NCBI RefSeq assembly: GCF_910592395.1
Contig: NC_088313.1
Location: 12,292,437-12,356,436 of the forward strand
Direction: 5' to 3'
DNA from: Lineus longissimus
Taxonomy: Eukaryota; Nemertea; Pilidiophora; Heteronemertea; Lineidae
Length of the DNA: 64,000 nucleotides
Shown here: positions 21,795-32,885 of the stretch, piece after piece
Layout: each line of letters starts with the position of its first letter
Position numbering within the stretch: the stretch's first letter is position 1
Position numbers and translations under genes: made by a program
Notes under the pieces: model-generated
Told to the model about the DNA's origin: nothing
Database searches by the model: none
What the model saw: only the letters and a program-made list of their open reading frames with translations

Positions 21795-22070
21795 GAAGTG
21801 ACTAATTATAGTTATGTTTTACTGCTCTGGTACATGTAGTTGCTATTCCACTGACTGTGAAATTAGTTGTTTTAACTATCAACATGGTAATTATTAACCA
21901 TTTTAATGGTAGTTTTACTACCGTTTTAGTTGGAACAACTAATTATTGGTTAGTTTTTACTAATTTCAGAGTTGTTGCAATAGGAACTACCAATTAGTTG
22001 CTTTTAGAACTGCTGGAGCCGTGTCCTTATGAGCCCAGACTGACGTCCCCTGCCCACGCTTGAGTATAGG
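21795..22070. repeat. Dispersed repeat shared with 39572-39840
   Basis: About 275 bp match 39572-39840, starting GTGACTAATTATAG (GTAACTAATTATAG in the other copy) and ending with GGAGCCGTGTCCTTATGA and CCCAGACTGACGTCCC. In both places an RTE endonuclease relic lies just upstream, so the pair probably belongs to one composite repeat. A hairpin element lies inside. Confidence 0.7.
21836..21990. mobile_element. Hairpin MITE-like element (copy a)
   Basis: Imperfect ~32-bp inverted arms start GTAGTTGCTATTCC on the left and end GCAATAGGAACTAC on the right. The length is 155 bp and the interior is AT-rich. A second copy lies at 39611-39763. No coding sequence is present. Confidence 0.55.
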
Positions 22071-22539
22071 TAGTAATAAATACATGAATATGAATTAGTT
22101 CAAACCAGCTGACCAGTGTTGTGTCTGAAGCTACTGTGACCTGTTCATGATGCAAAATTAGATGAGTAATTGTTTACATTGCTAATGACATAGTAAAATC
22201 CTGGATACACATGGTTATCTATTCGTCCTGTTAGTGTGAATGATTATACTAGATTGCATGAAATGACGTCCTTGATGTCAATAATATCAATCTTTTGAGT
22301 CTTGTGATTAGTCCATAAAAATTGTCTACCACTGTATCTCAAAACTACACAAAGTCATTGTACTTTTGGTTTGGTCTATATATAGAGATCCGACCAGACC
22401 TGGTGGTCACTACAGAGCGGTTTGAGTCATGTTAGCGGAGCTAGTAGCGGATTGTAAATGTCTTGTTATGTTAATTTTAATATTGTACATGTATTTTACA
22501 CGAATAAATTAAATTAAATTAAATTAATAATTGATCATT
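22071..22539. other. AT-rich spacer with TATA and poly(A) signals
   Basis: No gene. On the plus strand a TATATATAG box at about 22377-22385 is followed ~120 bp later by AATAAATTAAATT repeats (22505-22530). That spacing is typical of an LTR, but no LTR termini or partner copy could be found. Confidence 0.3.
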
Positions 22540-23480
22540 AGATTGTTCAGCGATTTGTTCAGGAGAGTCCTCCAGGTTGTGATTAGGCATGGTCGCCTCT
22601 CTTTCACTATCCTGAGGAACTTTCCTCAGCTGCGATCGGTTCCTCGGTAGTGTTGTTCCATTCTGTGTACGAACATTGTACGACCGTGGATATTGAGTTG
22701 TGGAGACTACTTCTCCGGGTAACCAGTCCTTCCCTTGATGGTTTTGAATGCGGATGTATTATCCCCATGTTTTAGCGTGGTGAATTCGGATTTGTTGGCG
22801 TGCGCGTCATGATAGCGTTTTGCAGTGTCTTTGCGTTCAATGAGTTTTTTTTCGAGTTTCACGATCGTTCGGGATGTTGGGAGTTAAAGCTCTTGCAGTG
22901 ATGGGCAGCTGTGTCCTGAGTTTCCTCCCGAACAGCAATTGAGCTGGCGATGGCAAACCATCACGTGGCGAGTCGTGGTAGGCAAGAAGAGCAAAGTAGG
23001 GGTCTTTACCGTTTGTCTTTGCTTTCTTCAGCAGGTTTTTTCACTGTTTGAACAGTACGTTCGGCTAGTCCGTATGACCTTAGATACATAGGACTGGATG
23101 TTTTGTGCGTGAAGTTCCTATTGTCAGAGAATTCCTTAAATTGTCTGTTACTGTAATGCGGGCCGTTGTCAGATAGGAGTGTTTCTGGAATGCCATGTCT
23201 CGCAAATATTTTCTTGATGAGTGCGATTACGGTGTTTGCGGAAGTGTTTTCAAGCAATTCCACCTCGAAATATTCTGAGAATGCATCAACGACAAGCAAG
23301 TGATCTTTGCAATGAAAGAAGAATAGATCGGATGAAACATCCTTGCCATGGACGTGTTGGCGTTTCACGTGGCATCAGCGGCTCCTTGCGGTTTTTTCGC
23401 GCGTATTTCTGACATACAGCACATTTGTCTACTTTGTCCTCGATTTGTGCGATTATTCCAGGCCAGAATAGAACTTCTTT
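22540..23480 (-). pseudogene. Gypsy element 2 pol, integrase and C-terminus
   Basis: The minus strand carries an integrase core: the first catalytic Asp is in VVDAFSEY, the second in LLSDNGPHYS, and the Glu in GLAERTVQTV. A decayed C-terminal part follows with typical gypsy wording (LLPGEVV-like, then PRSYNVRTQNGTTLPRNR) before a stop near 22540. Frameshifts occur after about 23006. The RNase H part of the same element lies at 27000-27419, so the element is split by 3.5 kb of inserted or unrelated DNA. Confidence 0.85.
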
Positions 23481-24002
23481 AACCCTTCGGCTACATAGTT
23501 AACGACCTAGATGGCTGTCATGGACCAGTTCAGTCATTTCACTCTGCATAGATTTAGGCACTGTTATGCGCGAATCTTAGTACCATGTCATCTAGAATGT
23601 GAAATTCCTCTCTGTCATGACAATACAGATCGTAGATCGGAATCAAGATCAGATCAAGATACGACGATACTTGGGCCAGTCGTTTTTGATATAGTCCATC
23701 AGCTTGACCAATACAGCGTCATTGAGGGTGGCTGCCTGAAATTGCTTGCGCTTTTCCGGAGAGATTGCCAGGTTGTCACCGACAAGATGAACTTGTACTT
23801 CAACCACCTTTTCCATGTCACTGTTCGTTTGCCCCGGCGAAATTCACCCTACAGTATTTCGCCTGCGAAATCTGTCCGAAATTCGACCGCCAAACGCGAG
23901 GCGATAACATGAAATCGCCGATATGTCAGATGCGAAACATCTACATCTATCTTGTACTGGTTTGGGCTAAAGCATTGTAACCAGGGTCCCGGTGTGTGGC
24001 GG
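23481..24002. other. Unassigned sequence inside gypsy element 2
   Basis: No gene is recognised. Words such as TTCGCCTGCGAAA recur here and near 26810-26960 on the other side of the LINE, suggesting that both belong to one non-autonomous repeat that carried or received the LINE. Confidence 0.35.
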
Positions 24003-24110
24003 GTTCGGTTCCTCATCGAACTTAAACTTGTAAATTTGAAACTTGTAATCTTGTAAACTTGAAACTTGCAACTTGTAAACTTGGAACTTGAAAACTTGGA
24101 ACATATGTAC
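24003..24110 (-). repeat. LINE 3' tail of AACTTG-type repeats
   Basis: Short repeats of the type AACTTGTAAACTTG follow the LINE stop codon on the minus strand. Microsatellite-like tails are typical of CR1/jockey-group LINEs. Confidence 0.6.
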
Positions 24111-24124
24111 AGTGATTTAAAAGT

Positions 24125-26119
24125 CTAGTAGACTGCCTGGGGTAACTCTGATCGTGTTGGGCTACCCAGGCGCGGCCAGTTGTAATGCCCTCTCGGTGGT
24201 ACGATGACTAGATGTCCTGTCTTGAATTCTTGAATAAGGTGTGTCTTGAAGAGGTTGGGGTTTGGTAGCTGTAGAAGTGTAACTGGTAGGATGTTCCATA
24301 TTCTGATAGTGCGAGGGAAGAAGCTGTTTTTGTAAAGATCTGTTTTTGCTGTTGGGATGGTGAAGGAGAATTGGTGGTTTACTCTTGATGGTTTCAGGTG
24401 GTGGATGCCGGATGGTATTGGCAGGGCTACATTGTTGTTGAGGGCTTTGTAGAAGAGGCAGGTGCGGCTGACGAAACGGCGTTGCTGGAGGCTCGGCCAT
24501 CCTAGTTCTTCTTTCATTGATGTGACGCTGGCCTCTCGTCGATGGTTCCCTGTCACGAATCTGGCTGCTTTGGATTGCACTTTCTCGAGCTGATCTATTT
24601 GCTTCTGTTTGTGGGGATCCCATGCGCTGCTTGCGTATTCGAGGTGTGGCCGGACCATTGATGTGTATGCTTTATCTTTAGTTGTTCTGGAGCATTTCCC
24701 TATGTTTCTCCGGAGGAAGTTGATAGATCTTGTTGCCTTTTGCGTAACTTGGGCGATGTGGGGGTCCCAGCTGAGGTCACTATCAAGCTGTACGCCCAGG
24801 TATTTCCCCCTGTCAATTAGCTCTAGTGTGTGGCCTAGCATGGTGTAGCTGTTTTTCGTTACTTTCTTTTTCCTAGATATTCTTAAGATGTTACATTTTG
24901 TTGGATTAAAACTCATCTACCATTTGTTGGCCCAGCTTATGAGTTTGTCTAGATCTTCTTGGAGCTTTTCGGCGTCCTCCGGCGAATTGATCCTGCGGTA
25001 GAGTAGGCAGTCGTCTGCGAAGAGGCGGATGTAGCTGCTGATGTCTGCTCCTATGTCATTGATGTACACAAGGAACATCAGAGGGCCTAGGACGGTTCCT
25101 TGTGGTACGCCAGATATCACGTCTTCATTGGCAGATGTTTCCCCGTCCACGACTACTCTCTGTTTCCTTTCCGTGAGCCACTTTCTAATCCACTCATTGG
25201 CGCTTCCTGTTACTCCGTAGTGATGCAACTTCTTCATCAATCTTCGGTGGGCCACGGTGTCAAACGCTTTCGAAAAGTCGAGTATTAGGATGTCTACTTG
25301 GCCTTGAGTGTCTAGGTCTTTGGCGATGTCCTCGATGGTTAGTACCAGTTGTGTCTCTGTACTTCTTTTCTGCCTGAAGCCATGTTGGTAGTCGACTAGG
25401 ATCTGATGTTGGTCTAGGTGCTTCATTATGCTTGAGCACACGATGTGCTCAAGTACTTTGCAGCTTACGCTGGTTAGCGACACGGGGCGATAGTTGGCTG
25501 GCTCTTGTTTGTTGCCCTTCTTGTATATCGCGGTGATGTTGGCCTTTGTCCAGTCGGGTGGTACTTTCCCAGTGTCGAGTGATTGCTGGAATATCCCTCG
25601 GAGGATTGGCGAGATGATGTCCGCAAATTCCTTCAGTATTACTGTCGGGATCATGTCAGGCCCAATTGCTTTCTTGGGGTTTAGGCTCGTTAGCAGCTTT
25701 TTCACCCCTTCAGTGGTGACTTGGATGTCTGGCATGCTTGGGAATCGTTCTGTCTGGTTCATCTTCGGGTTGATCTTGTTTTCCCGGGTGAAGACCTTCT
25801 TGTATTGTCTGCTTAGGGCTTCAGCTTTGTCTTTCGCTGCTGTCAGTATGGACCCTGTTCTGTTGTCCTTGAGTGCTGGTATGCCGGTGTTGTCTTTCTT
25901 CCTCGCTTTGATCATCTTCCAGAAATTCTTAGATGGTTTACCGTCTTCTTCAAAGAGGCTAAGGAGGTAGTCGTCATGGGCTTGTCTGATAGCTGCTTGG
26001 CAGTTCTTCTGTACCTTCTTATACCTCTCCCAGACTCGCTGATTGTTCTTTTTCTTTGCTTTCTTGTGCAGCTTGTTCTTTCTTCTAATGCTCTTCCTGA
26101 TCGCGAAATTCGCCCACAA
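24125..26119 (-). pseudogene. Jockey/CR1-group LINE ORF2, 5'-truncated, one nonsense codon
   Basis: The minus strand encodes about 660 residues of reverse transcriptase and thumb/C-terminal region. Motifs include NPKKAIGPDMIP, ANITAIYKKG, NYRPVSLTS, LDFSKAFDTV, SGVPQGTVLGPLMF and the catalytic FADD (LFADDCLLYR, about residue 366). The endonuclease domain is missing, as expected from 5' truncation, and the sequence becomes unrelated near 26120. One TAG at 24917-24919 interrupts an otherwise open frame, most simply a CAG-to-TAG change. It was inserted within the DNA that separates the two halves of gypsy element 2. The exact clade (CR1, L2, Daphne, Crack) is not decided. Confidence 0.9.
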
Positions 26120-26999
26120 TCGCGCCTATTCTTCGATCTCGCCCTAAAAATTGTCCGGAGCGATTTTACGAAATTGGTGGCTCTTGCATGCTTGTCCGAT
26201 ATTCGGTAACGATTTTGCAACGACTTTCGCCTTGTTTTATCGGCGTAAAAGTGCAGTCACGTGACGTAAACAAATCGGGTCATACTAAACAGCGTCCACC
26301 AGGTTTAAAAACATACTTAAAGCCATCAAAGTAAAAATCTAATGGTCATGAAATTTTCAGGAAATGTGTTTTTTATGGTGTACTTATCATTATTTTATGG
26401 CCACTAAATTTTATTTGGGTGACTTTATACCCGACTTTAAACCTGGTGGACGCTGGTGGGCGCTGATGGACGTTTTTATAGGATGACCGGATACAACAAC
26501 GATCTTGATTGGTTGGCTGTGACTCGGAAACATAAGCCTAACTATGATTAGCTGTATGATTCGGTACATTCCGCCACAATCCTTCGGAATGCATACCATA
26601 ATACTAACAACCTCAAACCTCTATGCCAATTGTGTGTAGCTCCTCGTGGATAGATGCGATGTATTTGATTAATGGAGTCAGGTTGACCGGGAATTCCAGT
26701 TTGTGTTTTTGTTTGGTCTGCTATCAGCTGATGTCGGAATTCGCATACTACAACACATGTAATATTCGCGCCGTTCCGATGGTTGGTGAGAGCGAATTAG
26801 ACGCGATTATTGATAGATTTTCGCCTGCGATTTTCATTCAGTCTGAATTTTCGCCTGATCATAATAGAATCGCCGAAACAGGGAGCGATTTGGAGGCGAA
26901 TGAGTGTGGCGATATTCGACCAGGCGAACTTTCGCCCCAATTCGCGCAGCGACTATTCGCGTGCGGACTTTGGACGTGATCTCTTAAATAAAAATGGTT
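26120..26999. other. Non-coding segment between LINE and gypsy 2 RNase H
   Basis: No gene. It contains the inverted-repeat element at 26290-26455 and TTCGCC-rich sequence near 26810-26960 that resembles 23830-23930. Confidence 0.4.
26290..26455. mobile_element. Short inverted-repeat element (MITE-like)
   Basis: Perfect 20-bp inverted termini CAGCGTCCACCAGGTTTAAA enclose about 126 bp of AT-rich sequence. No target duplication is obvious and no coding sequence is present. Confidence 0.6.
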
Positions 27000-27419
27000 G
27001 GCACGAGATAATGCATCTGATACATACATGTCATTGCCTGGAACGTGTACTAGCTTGAAGCGGTATTTCTGAAGTCTCAGTAGGAATCTCTGTATCCTTG
27101 GTGGCGTTTTGTGCATTGGCTTATTCACAATTGCCTCGAGTGGTTTATGGTCGGAGTGAATTCAGAATTCAGAATGAGCGTAGAGAAATTGGTGAAAACG
27201 TTCGCACGCGTACGTTATTGCAAGTATCTCTTTCTCTATCTTCGTAAAGTTCTGTTCGGCTGTTGTTAAAGCCCGTGATGCGAACGCTATTGGATGCTCT
27301 GATTGTAAGATGGCTACACCGAACCCGTCCTTACTGGCATCGGCGGTGACCACAATCGGTTTCGCTGGATTAAAGTACGCCAAGACAGGCGCTTCTGTCA
27401 GTTTTTTGTAGAAATTCCT
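27000..27419 (-). pseudogene. Gypsy element 2 pol, RNase H
   Basis: The minus strand shows an RNase H domain: TADASKDGFGVAI, PIAFASRALT, then KIEKEILAITYACERFHQF. After one in-frame stop within a duplicated GAATTCA, it continues with KPMHKTPPRIQRFLLRLQKY and VSDALSRA. The RT is absent upstream of 27419, where a different repeat starts. This is the 5' part of the element whose integrase lies at 22540-23480. Confidence 0.88.
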
Positions 27420-27486
27420 TTAAGCAATTAAAATTTGGAATTCCGCCAGAAACATCAAAAAATACAAAACAACGATCAAAAGATTT

Positions 27487-27625
27487 GCATGAACTCCAAC
27501 TCGGTGACGATAATCAACCTGAGATCGTTGAAACGTGGTCGTAAGCTCCTACTCGGTGACTACACTCGACAAGCGATCGTCGAAACACGGACGTGAACTC
27601 CAACTCGGTGACGACGGCGACCAGA
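27487..27625. repeat. ~54-bp imperfect tandem repeat
   Basis: Three diverged copies each contain AACTCCAACTCGGTGACGA or a close variant, followed by a GATCGTTGAAAC-like stretch. Confidence 0.6.
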
Positions 27626-28105
27626 GATGAATGAAGATAATCGACCAGATACCTTTGCAACGCGATGTTGAACTCAATTTATTAATGACAAAATTGAACT
27701 GGGTCACACAATCCAGTGTAGAAGTGAAAAATGTCCCCCTCGAATGAGTCATTGTATTCTCAGACTGATGGATTGTATTATATGGTCCATAGAGGCCATG
27801 ACCGTCAATAAAAGAAGATGCAAGCTGAAACCTCCGAATAACGCTTTCTTTCACTTTCAATTTCCAACTATTGCGTTGTATTGCAACAACAGTTTAGCTG
27901 TCGAACTGACTCTTCCCAGACTCTCATTTGAAAGATGATCTCTAAAATACAGCGACCGTCATTCAAATAAAAGTCCTCGACTTGCTCATAGTGTTTTTCA
28001 TATCGTTCTGGCCAAGGGCATTTAGTTGAACTCCGGAATGTGACAACATCTCATTTATCAAAAGAAGCGGTTTTGCAAAAAGCTAGATTACTTAGAATCC
28101 CTGGG

Positions 28106-28194
28106 GTTGGCCTAACTGGTCTTTCAACCAAGTTGGCCTAACTGGTCTTTCAACCAGTCTCAGAGGCTTTCAAATTTTATTTGAAAGACTCTGG
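28106..28194. repeat. 25-bp direct repeat plus hairpin
   Basis: The sequence GTTGGCCTAACTGGTCTTTC (first 20 of 25 bp) occurs at 28106-28130 and 28132-28156. An inverted repeat CAGAGGCTTTCAAAT / TTTGAAAGACTCTG follows at 28161-28194. It could be an element end or a transcript hairpin. Confidence 0.6.
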
Positions 28195-28685
28195 CCTAAC
28201 CAATGCTCCTTTATGGCGTCAATTAAACCCGGTCAACTATAATATGACACCGGCTGCCCAAGGCTGTGTAACATAACTATAATCTTGGTGATACAGTTTA
28301 GTGACAAAAGAAGACCCAAGTAAATATGGCAAGATCTAAATGAATCCGAAATACACTTCACTGCATGTGTAATTTCCCTCACAATACTTATTGTGACAAT
28401 CACATCTCCCAGAATGTCAATGAATTTATTTATGCAACACGGCAGTGCCTTACGGTGGGGAGTGGAATGCTACTATGTATGTTTGATTTTGAATAGATAT
28501 AAGGATTTAAACAAAGGTCCTGGTGTGCAAGTTCCGAAAAATGAACGTTAGTAATGAATTATAAGACCTAGTGGCAGTCTGTAATATTGCATCCACAGCT
28601 GTGCCGTATCCGTCTCACCAGCCACTGTTAGATTTGTTCGTGCAGTTCAGCTTTATAAACAATATAGGTCCAACCGAGTACTTTG

Positions 28686-29705
28686 CTACAGAGTAAATAC
28701 CTTTGCGGTCATTCTCTGACCAGTACCGAATTTGGGCCAGGCAAATAATCTTTCATTCGCACCAACAATTAACCAATGATTTGAGACAAAAGGGTCACGT
28801 AAGGTCATCAATAACGTATTCTTCGCTTCCACCTCGGTTTCATCCAGGCATGGCCCCAATTTCAACCTAAATAGAAATAGAGCGTGATTCTTAGAATTCA
28901 GCCTGAAGCTCTGCTTAGGAGTCTGCATTACGTTCATGGTAACGAACTTCGACCGATGAACCTCAGCGACGACATTATATGATCCGAGCAAAGACACAAT
29001 TGCGGAGTCTCCCAATTTTCTGAACAAATCATGACGAAAGATAATCAACGTGGATTTATTATACTCGTACGGTTTTTCTAAGATGGTGATGGAGTGTGTT
29101 CTGGCTGATGATTTATAGAGATAACCATTTAAATCACATCGGATATTCTCTAATATGATGTTATCCATATCAAATGATAAAATACTTTCGGCTTCAGTTA
29201 TAAGAGAGTAGTTTATCTCTTTTAGGCTTTTAACATACCGAAGTTTAAGAACGAATCCCACGTTTACTATTTTATACCAATTTAACCAAGACATAGACGG
29301 GGCCTTTCCCCTGTTTTTGCGCTTCTGAAATTTGCACCTAAAGGTCAACTCCAAGAAAACATTCTCACCACATGAAACGATTCTGAAATGTTGGAACCTC
29401 GAATTCTTTGGACCGAGGCTTTTCTTAAGTTCACCATACGGTAGAATCAACTCTCTGCGATTGCCATTTCCATTCAAATCAACTTGAAATGCTCGCAACT
29501 TTCTAGAGACAGATTTCCGTCCACGATGAGTGCTAACACCTATGACATCATTGCCAAATTCGCCAGCAATGTATGTGAGCTCGTGAAAATGAAATTGATA
29601 CTTCAGTTTAAAATCTCCGCTTATATCATCTTGGCTGTAGACATAGACATTACGATGAGCTGTCAAGGAGTAATGAAAAAGAGCCACTGTGACTATGACA
29701 CTTAG
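28686..29705 (-). CDS. Long exon of duplicated gene, copy 2 (unknown family)
   Basis: An open frame of at least 333 codons runs from about 29705 to a stop at 28686. It has no good ATG at its start (position 29687 is GTG), so it is read as a 3'-terminal exon entered by splicing. The protein looks beta-rich with few cysteines. It includes a Gly-Asn-rich turn (VDLNGNGNRREL) and strand-like stretches (FLELTFRCKF, VGFVLKLRYV). No membrane helix or known motif is certain. The PAN/apple exon at 32886-33173 lies upstream on the same strand and may be spliced to it; the intron phase could not be matched, so further exons may exist. The copy at 1-963 is broken. The family is not recognised. Confidence 0.5.
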   Translation of the reverse strand, partial: LSVIVTVALFHYSLTAHRNVYVYSQDDISGDFKLKYQFHFHELTYIAGEFGNDVIGVSTHRGRKSVSRKLRAFQVDLNGNGNRRELILPYGELKKSLGPKNSRFQHFRIVSCGENVFLELTFRCKFQKRKNRGKAPSMSWLNWYKIVNVGFVLKLRYVKSLKEINYSLITEAESILSFDMDNIILENIRCDLNGYLYKSSARTHSITILEKPYEYNKSTLIIFRHDLFRKLGDSAIVSLLGSYNVVAEVHRSKFVTMNVMQTPKQSFRLNSKNHALFLFRLKLGPCLDETEVEAKNTLLMTLRDPFVSNHWLIVGANERLFAWPKFGTGQRMTAKVFTL

Positions 29706-30530
29706 CCCCGTGTGGTAAAATACCGATGCCGCCCATGCTGGGAACTGGCCATAGATGTTTACATTACGGTACGACCGATAGGTGCCCCTCTGCTAGTTCG
29801 GTGTTTGGGTTAAAAGTTAAGATATGACATCTTTAAATGAAGCGTTCGGGTTTTAAAGGATGAATATGTTCAAATTAGGTTTTAATACATTACATTGTGG
29901 GAGATGGAAGGCTGTCGCTCTCTGTTGATTAGACAACCTTCATAAGTAATGCGCGCATCTCGACTATATAAATCTATTATCAGCGTATAGGCGGATACCG
30001 CCTCTTTGGTATACCCTGTATATATTATAAGAGAGGTTGGCAACAATAACGGATGAGATGCGATGAGAGAGAGATGACAATAACTGATGAGATGAGATGA
30101 TGGATGCATCTCATCCTGACGGCCAGGGCAATTAAGCGGAATCTACGAAAATTGCGGAATCTGGGAAAACTGGGCGGAAACACCCTAAAACATGACACAT
30201 GAAAAGATCGATATTGAATATGTATATAATAATTATTTGTAAGAATTGCTACGTTTTGCCTTCTCCCTACCACGGCCGATGTGAAAATGGTCGGAGAGGA
30301 ATAATGCAGATCATTTTGTCATGCATGGTGGGTTTTTTCCTCGGTCGAAAAATAGAGAGGTTTGAACAATATGATACTTATGGAACATTTCAAATATTTA
30401 TTACAGATTCCGCTAAATCGGAGCCATGGCCCGTTCCGAGTCCCACTCCGAGGTAGAATTACGTATTCCTATTGAATTACGCTGACCTGTGGTGGCCGGC
30501 AATTTTCGGTGGCCGATCCAGAGTTAATGA
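29706..30530. other. Intron-like spacer of duplicated locus, copy 2
   Basis: The sequence to about 30420 matches 964-1440. A GATGAGA-rich low-complexity insert at about 30040-30115 is absent from copy 1. No gene is seen. Confidence 0.5.
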
Positions 30531-30725
30531 GCTACCAATCGGACTGACATCTTGCACTGGCCTCAAAATCTTCAAGGCCCTTCTCAAAACCCATCTTTGT
30601 GGGAGGGCCTTCAGTTGATAAATGTACAGCGCTTTTAGCGGACAGACAGCCTGGAATTATTATTATGTATGTATGTGCGTAAGTATGTACGTGTGTGCGT
30701 ATATATGTATATATGTATGCATATT
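30531..30725 (+). pseudogene. 3' end of an L2-like LINE
   Basis: The plus strand encodes the ending seen in L2/CR1-type ORF2 proteins (SCTGLKIFKALLKTHLCGRAF, then a stop). A short spacer and an ATT/TATG microsatellite tail follow. Only the last ~25 codons remain. Confidence 0.55.
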
Positions 30726-30768
30726 CCATTTTCCAGTTCGATTTCAGCCCGATTTCGCCTAGTTGAGC

Positions 30769-32280
30769 GGTTTATGCCTGTTTCGCCTATTCCTGTTTCG
30801 CCTATTCCTGTTTCGCCTACTTCCTGTTTCGCCTACTTTCCAGTACCCCTACAATAAATCGACTCTCCCAGGGGAACCTTAGGGATGCATGTCCATTTTA
30901 TGGGGAAAATGTGAGGGGACAATTAGATGATGTTAACGATGTGATGACAATTTGACGAATCAAATGCCATCAACTTTGTTAACAAACCATGCCATGACCG
31001 TTTTGAAAGAGTCACCTTGAAAGCGGGGACAGTCCGGGACTTATTTGACCATAGGACCATAGGACCATACTGACACACAGTAAAAACTAATAGATTAAAG
31101 AGGTTGAATAGCGCCTCCAGAAGAAGCAACAGCGCCACCCGTAGCAGAAATAAGAACTGCTTAGTGACGTCATGGTTTCCATATACGGCATCTCATTGCA
31201 TATTTTTACAACCTTATTTACTACGAGTTATAAATATGCCAGTAGCACGTGGATCATGCCGGGGGGGGCTGTCAGGTGTTTCCACTATGGGTTACATAAT
31301 CGGCTACAAAGAGGCCAGTGTTCTAGTAAATGAAGTTAGCAATGATAGCGAAAGAATGTTAGTGTATGTTACGCAGTCAATAGCGATAGTAGTGAGTTGG
31401 AGAAAGGAGAAAATGGAAAATGGAGAGAATACTAGTATGGATTTCGAGTCCCAAGAAGAAACTTTGCAAAGTTTTCATCAAACTGATAATCATATTCCTT
31501 CCTTCTCTGTCTCCAACAATTAAAAGTTGCTGCAGTCAACCGGATGCGTTTATCCGCGAGCGAATCGACGAGACGAGGCATTTTTCAAGCATCCGAATGG
31601 TACCTTACAGATCCGCAAGGGGCGCGTTACCGAAAATGATGCAAAAATCAATAACGTGATCGTAAATATTGTCATATTTTTCAAGATGAGAGTATGTAAA
31701 TGAAACGCAAACGGTAAACCAATGAAAGGCCAGTATCTATTGAACCTTACAAGTGATTTGGGGGCCTTGAAACTCCTTATATTTATCAATGAAACCTTAT
31801 TCCCGCCTAAGGTTTTGACCGGGCCGTGCTAAACTCCCCTTTTTTCCCGGGCAGTTCCCTTTAAGTAGAGTAAAGCAGTCGTTTATTTTATAAAAACTGA
31901 ATTCATGAGTTTTTGATAAAAATACATAATACTGTACATTCTCATAATTATTTGATCAAAATCAACTGTAAAACCCATGTCATAATATACATGTAGGTAC
32001 AGCACATATAAAGTCAAACAAGGTGGAAAATACATATCATGATATTATGTCAGACAAGGTAACTGATGGCATCAACGTAACTCATTATGTCCCTCTCTCC
32101 ATTGACGTATTGTAGCCTTTAACACTATAGTAAGGGACGGTTCATATTCCTACGTCTGTGGGGAGGTTAGCAATACATTTGAATAGGCGAAACAGGAATA
32201 GGCGAAACAGGAATTAGGCGAAACAGGAATAGGCGAAACAGGAATAGGCGGAACAGGAATAGGCGAAACAGGAATACACC
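30769..32280. mobile_element. Non-autonomous transposon with tandem-repeat termini (hAT/foldback-like)
   Basis: This 1512-bp element is flanked by an 8-bp direct repeat AGTTGAGC at 30761-30768 and 32281-32288. Its termini are inverted (GGTTTATGCCTGTTTCGCC left, GGTGTATTCCTGTTTCGCC right when complemented). They consist of tandem 15-bp units (CCTGTTTCGCCTATT): about 4 on the left (to 30842) and 6 on the right (from 32181). The interior has no transposase or other gene. An 8-bp target duplication suggests hAT-type mobilisation; the repetitive termini recall foldback elements. Copy 1 of the locus lacks it. Confidence 0.7.
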
Positions 32281-32759
32281 AGTTGAGCATATTCCTCCAA
32301 TGGTATATACCGCTGATAATTTCATGAATTCGAACTTCGCACATAGTGTTGATAGTTCCATCGCATCGACAAAATGTACGAGTCATATTGGTCACACGAT
32401 CGCCGAAGAAAATTCCAACAACGAGTGGCGCAATGCGTGGATGATGGAGACCATTCCATAGAACGAGTCATTCATACAAGCTGTAATTAAACATAACATA
32501 CTAAATAAACTAAATGTTTGGGGGACTGGCCTTATTAGCCCTGGTAGGCAACCAACCAGTCCAGGACTAACTAAATTCCTACATCAAACAGGGCATTGCG
32601 GGCTTGTCAGTAGGGCAACAACACAGAGAAGAGAACAAAACCTGACCAAAGTCGGCAAGCACCGCCGTCCTGGCGTCTAACCGGTTGCGTACGCAACAAC
32701 AGATAGCAAATCATGTATTTATTGCTAAATAGGTTGCGAATATAAAAACCGACATAAGT

Positions 32760-32875
32760 GGTGATATGAATAAAGACTAGCATATGATTTTATCTAAATC
32801 TCCATGTACATTTACACTGGACCTTTCTGTACAAAACTGAAGTAAAATAATTTGCTAGTCTTTATTCATATCACC
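32760..32875. mobile_element. 116-bp MITE beside the PAN exon splice donor
   Basis: Perfect 23-bp inverted termini (starting GGTGATATGAATAAAGACTA) enclose 70 bp. It sits 10 nt inside the intron that follows the exon ending at 32886. The paralogous site near 2140-2150 lacks it and reads straight through. No clear target duplication is seen. Confidence 0.85.
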
Positions 32876-32885
32876 CATTGGCTAC

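Larger units (their letters stand above)
27420..28685. other. Non-coding, repeat-bearing spacer
   Basis: No gene. The left edge carries a motif (TTTAAGCAATTAAAATTTGG) also found near 36390 and 37860. About 27660-27830 resembles 63820-63930. A ~54-bp imperfect tandem repeat and a direct-repeat/hairpin cluster are listed separately. Confidence 0.45.

Noticed and set aside
22377-22530. Possible solo LTR with TATA box and poly(A) signal
   Set aside because: No convincing terminal TG/CA pair, target duplication or second copy in the window.
28686-29705. TMEM231-like ectodomain
   Set aside because: The resemblance is limited to a loose order of strands and a Gly-Asn turn. No conserved block aligns well enough, and membrane helices are not seen.
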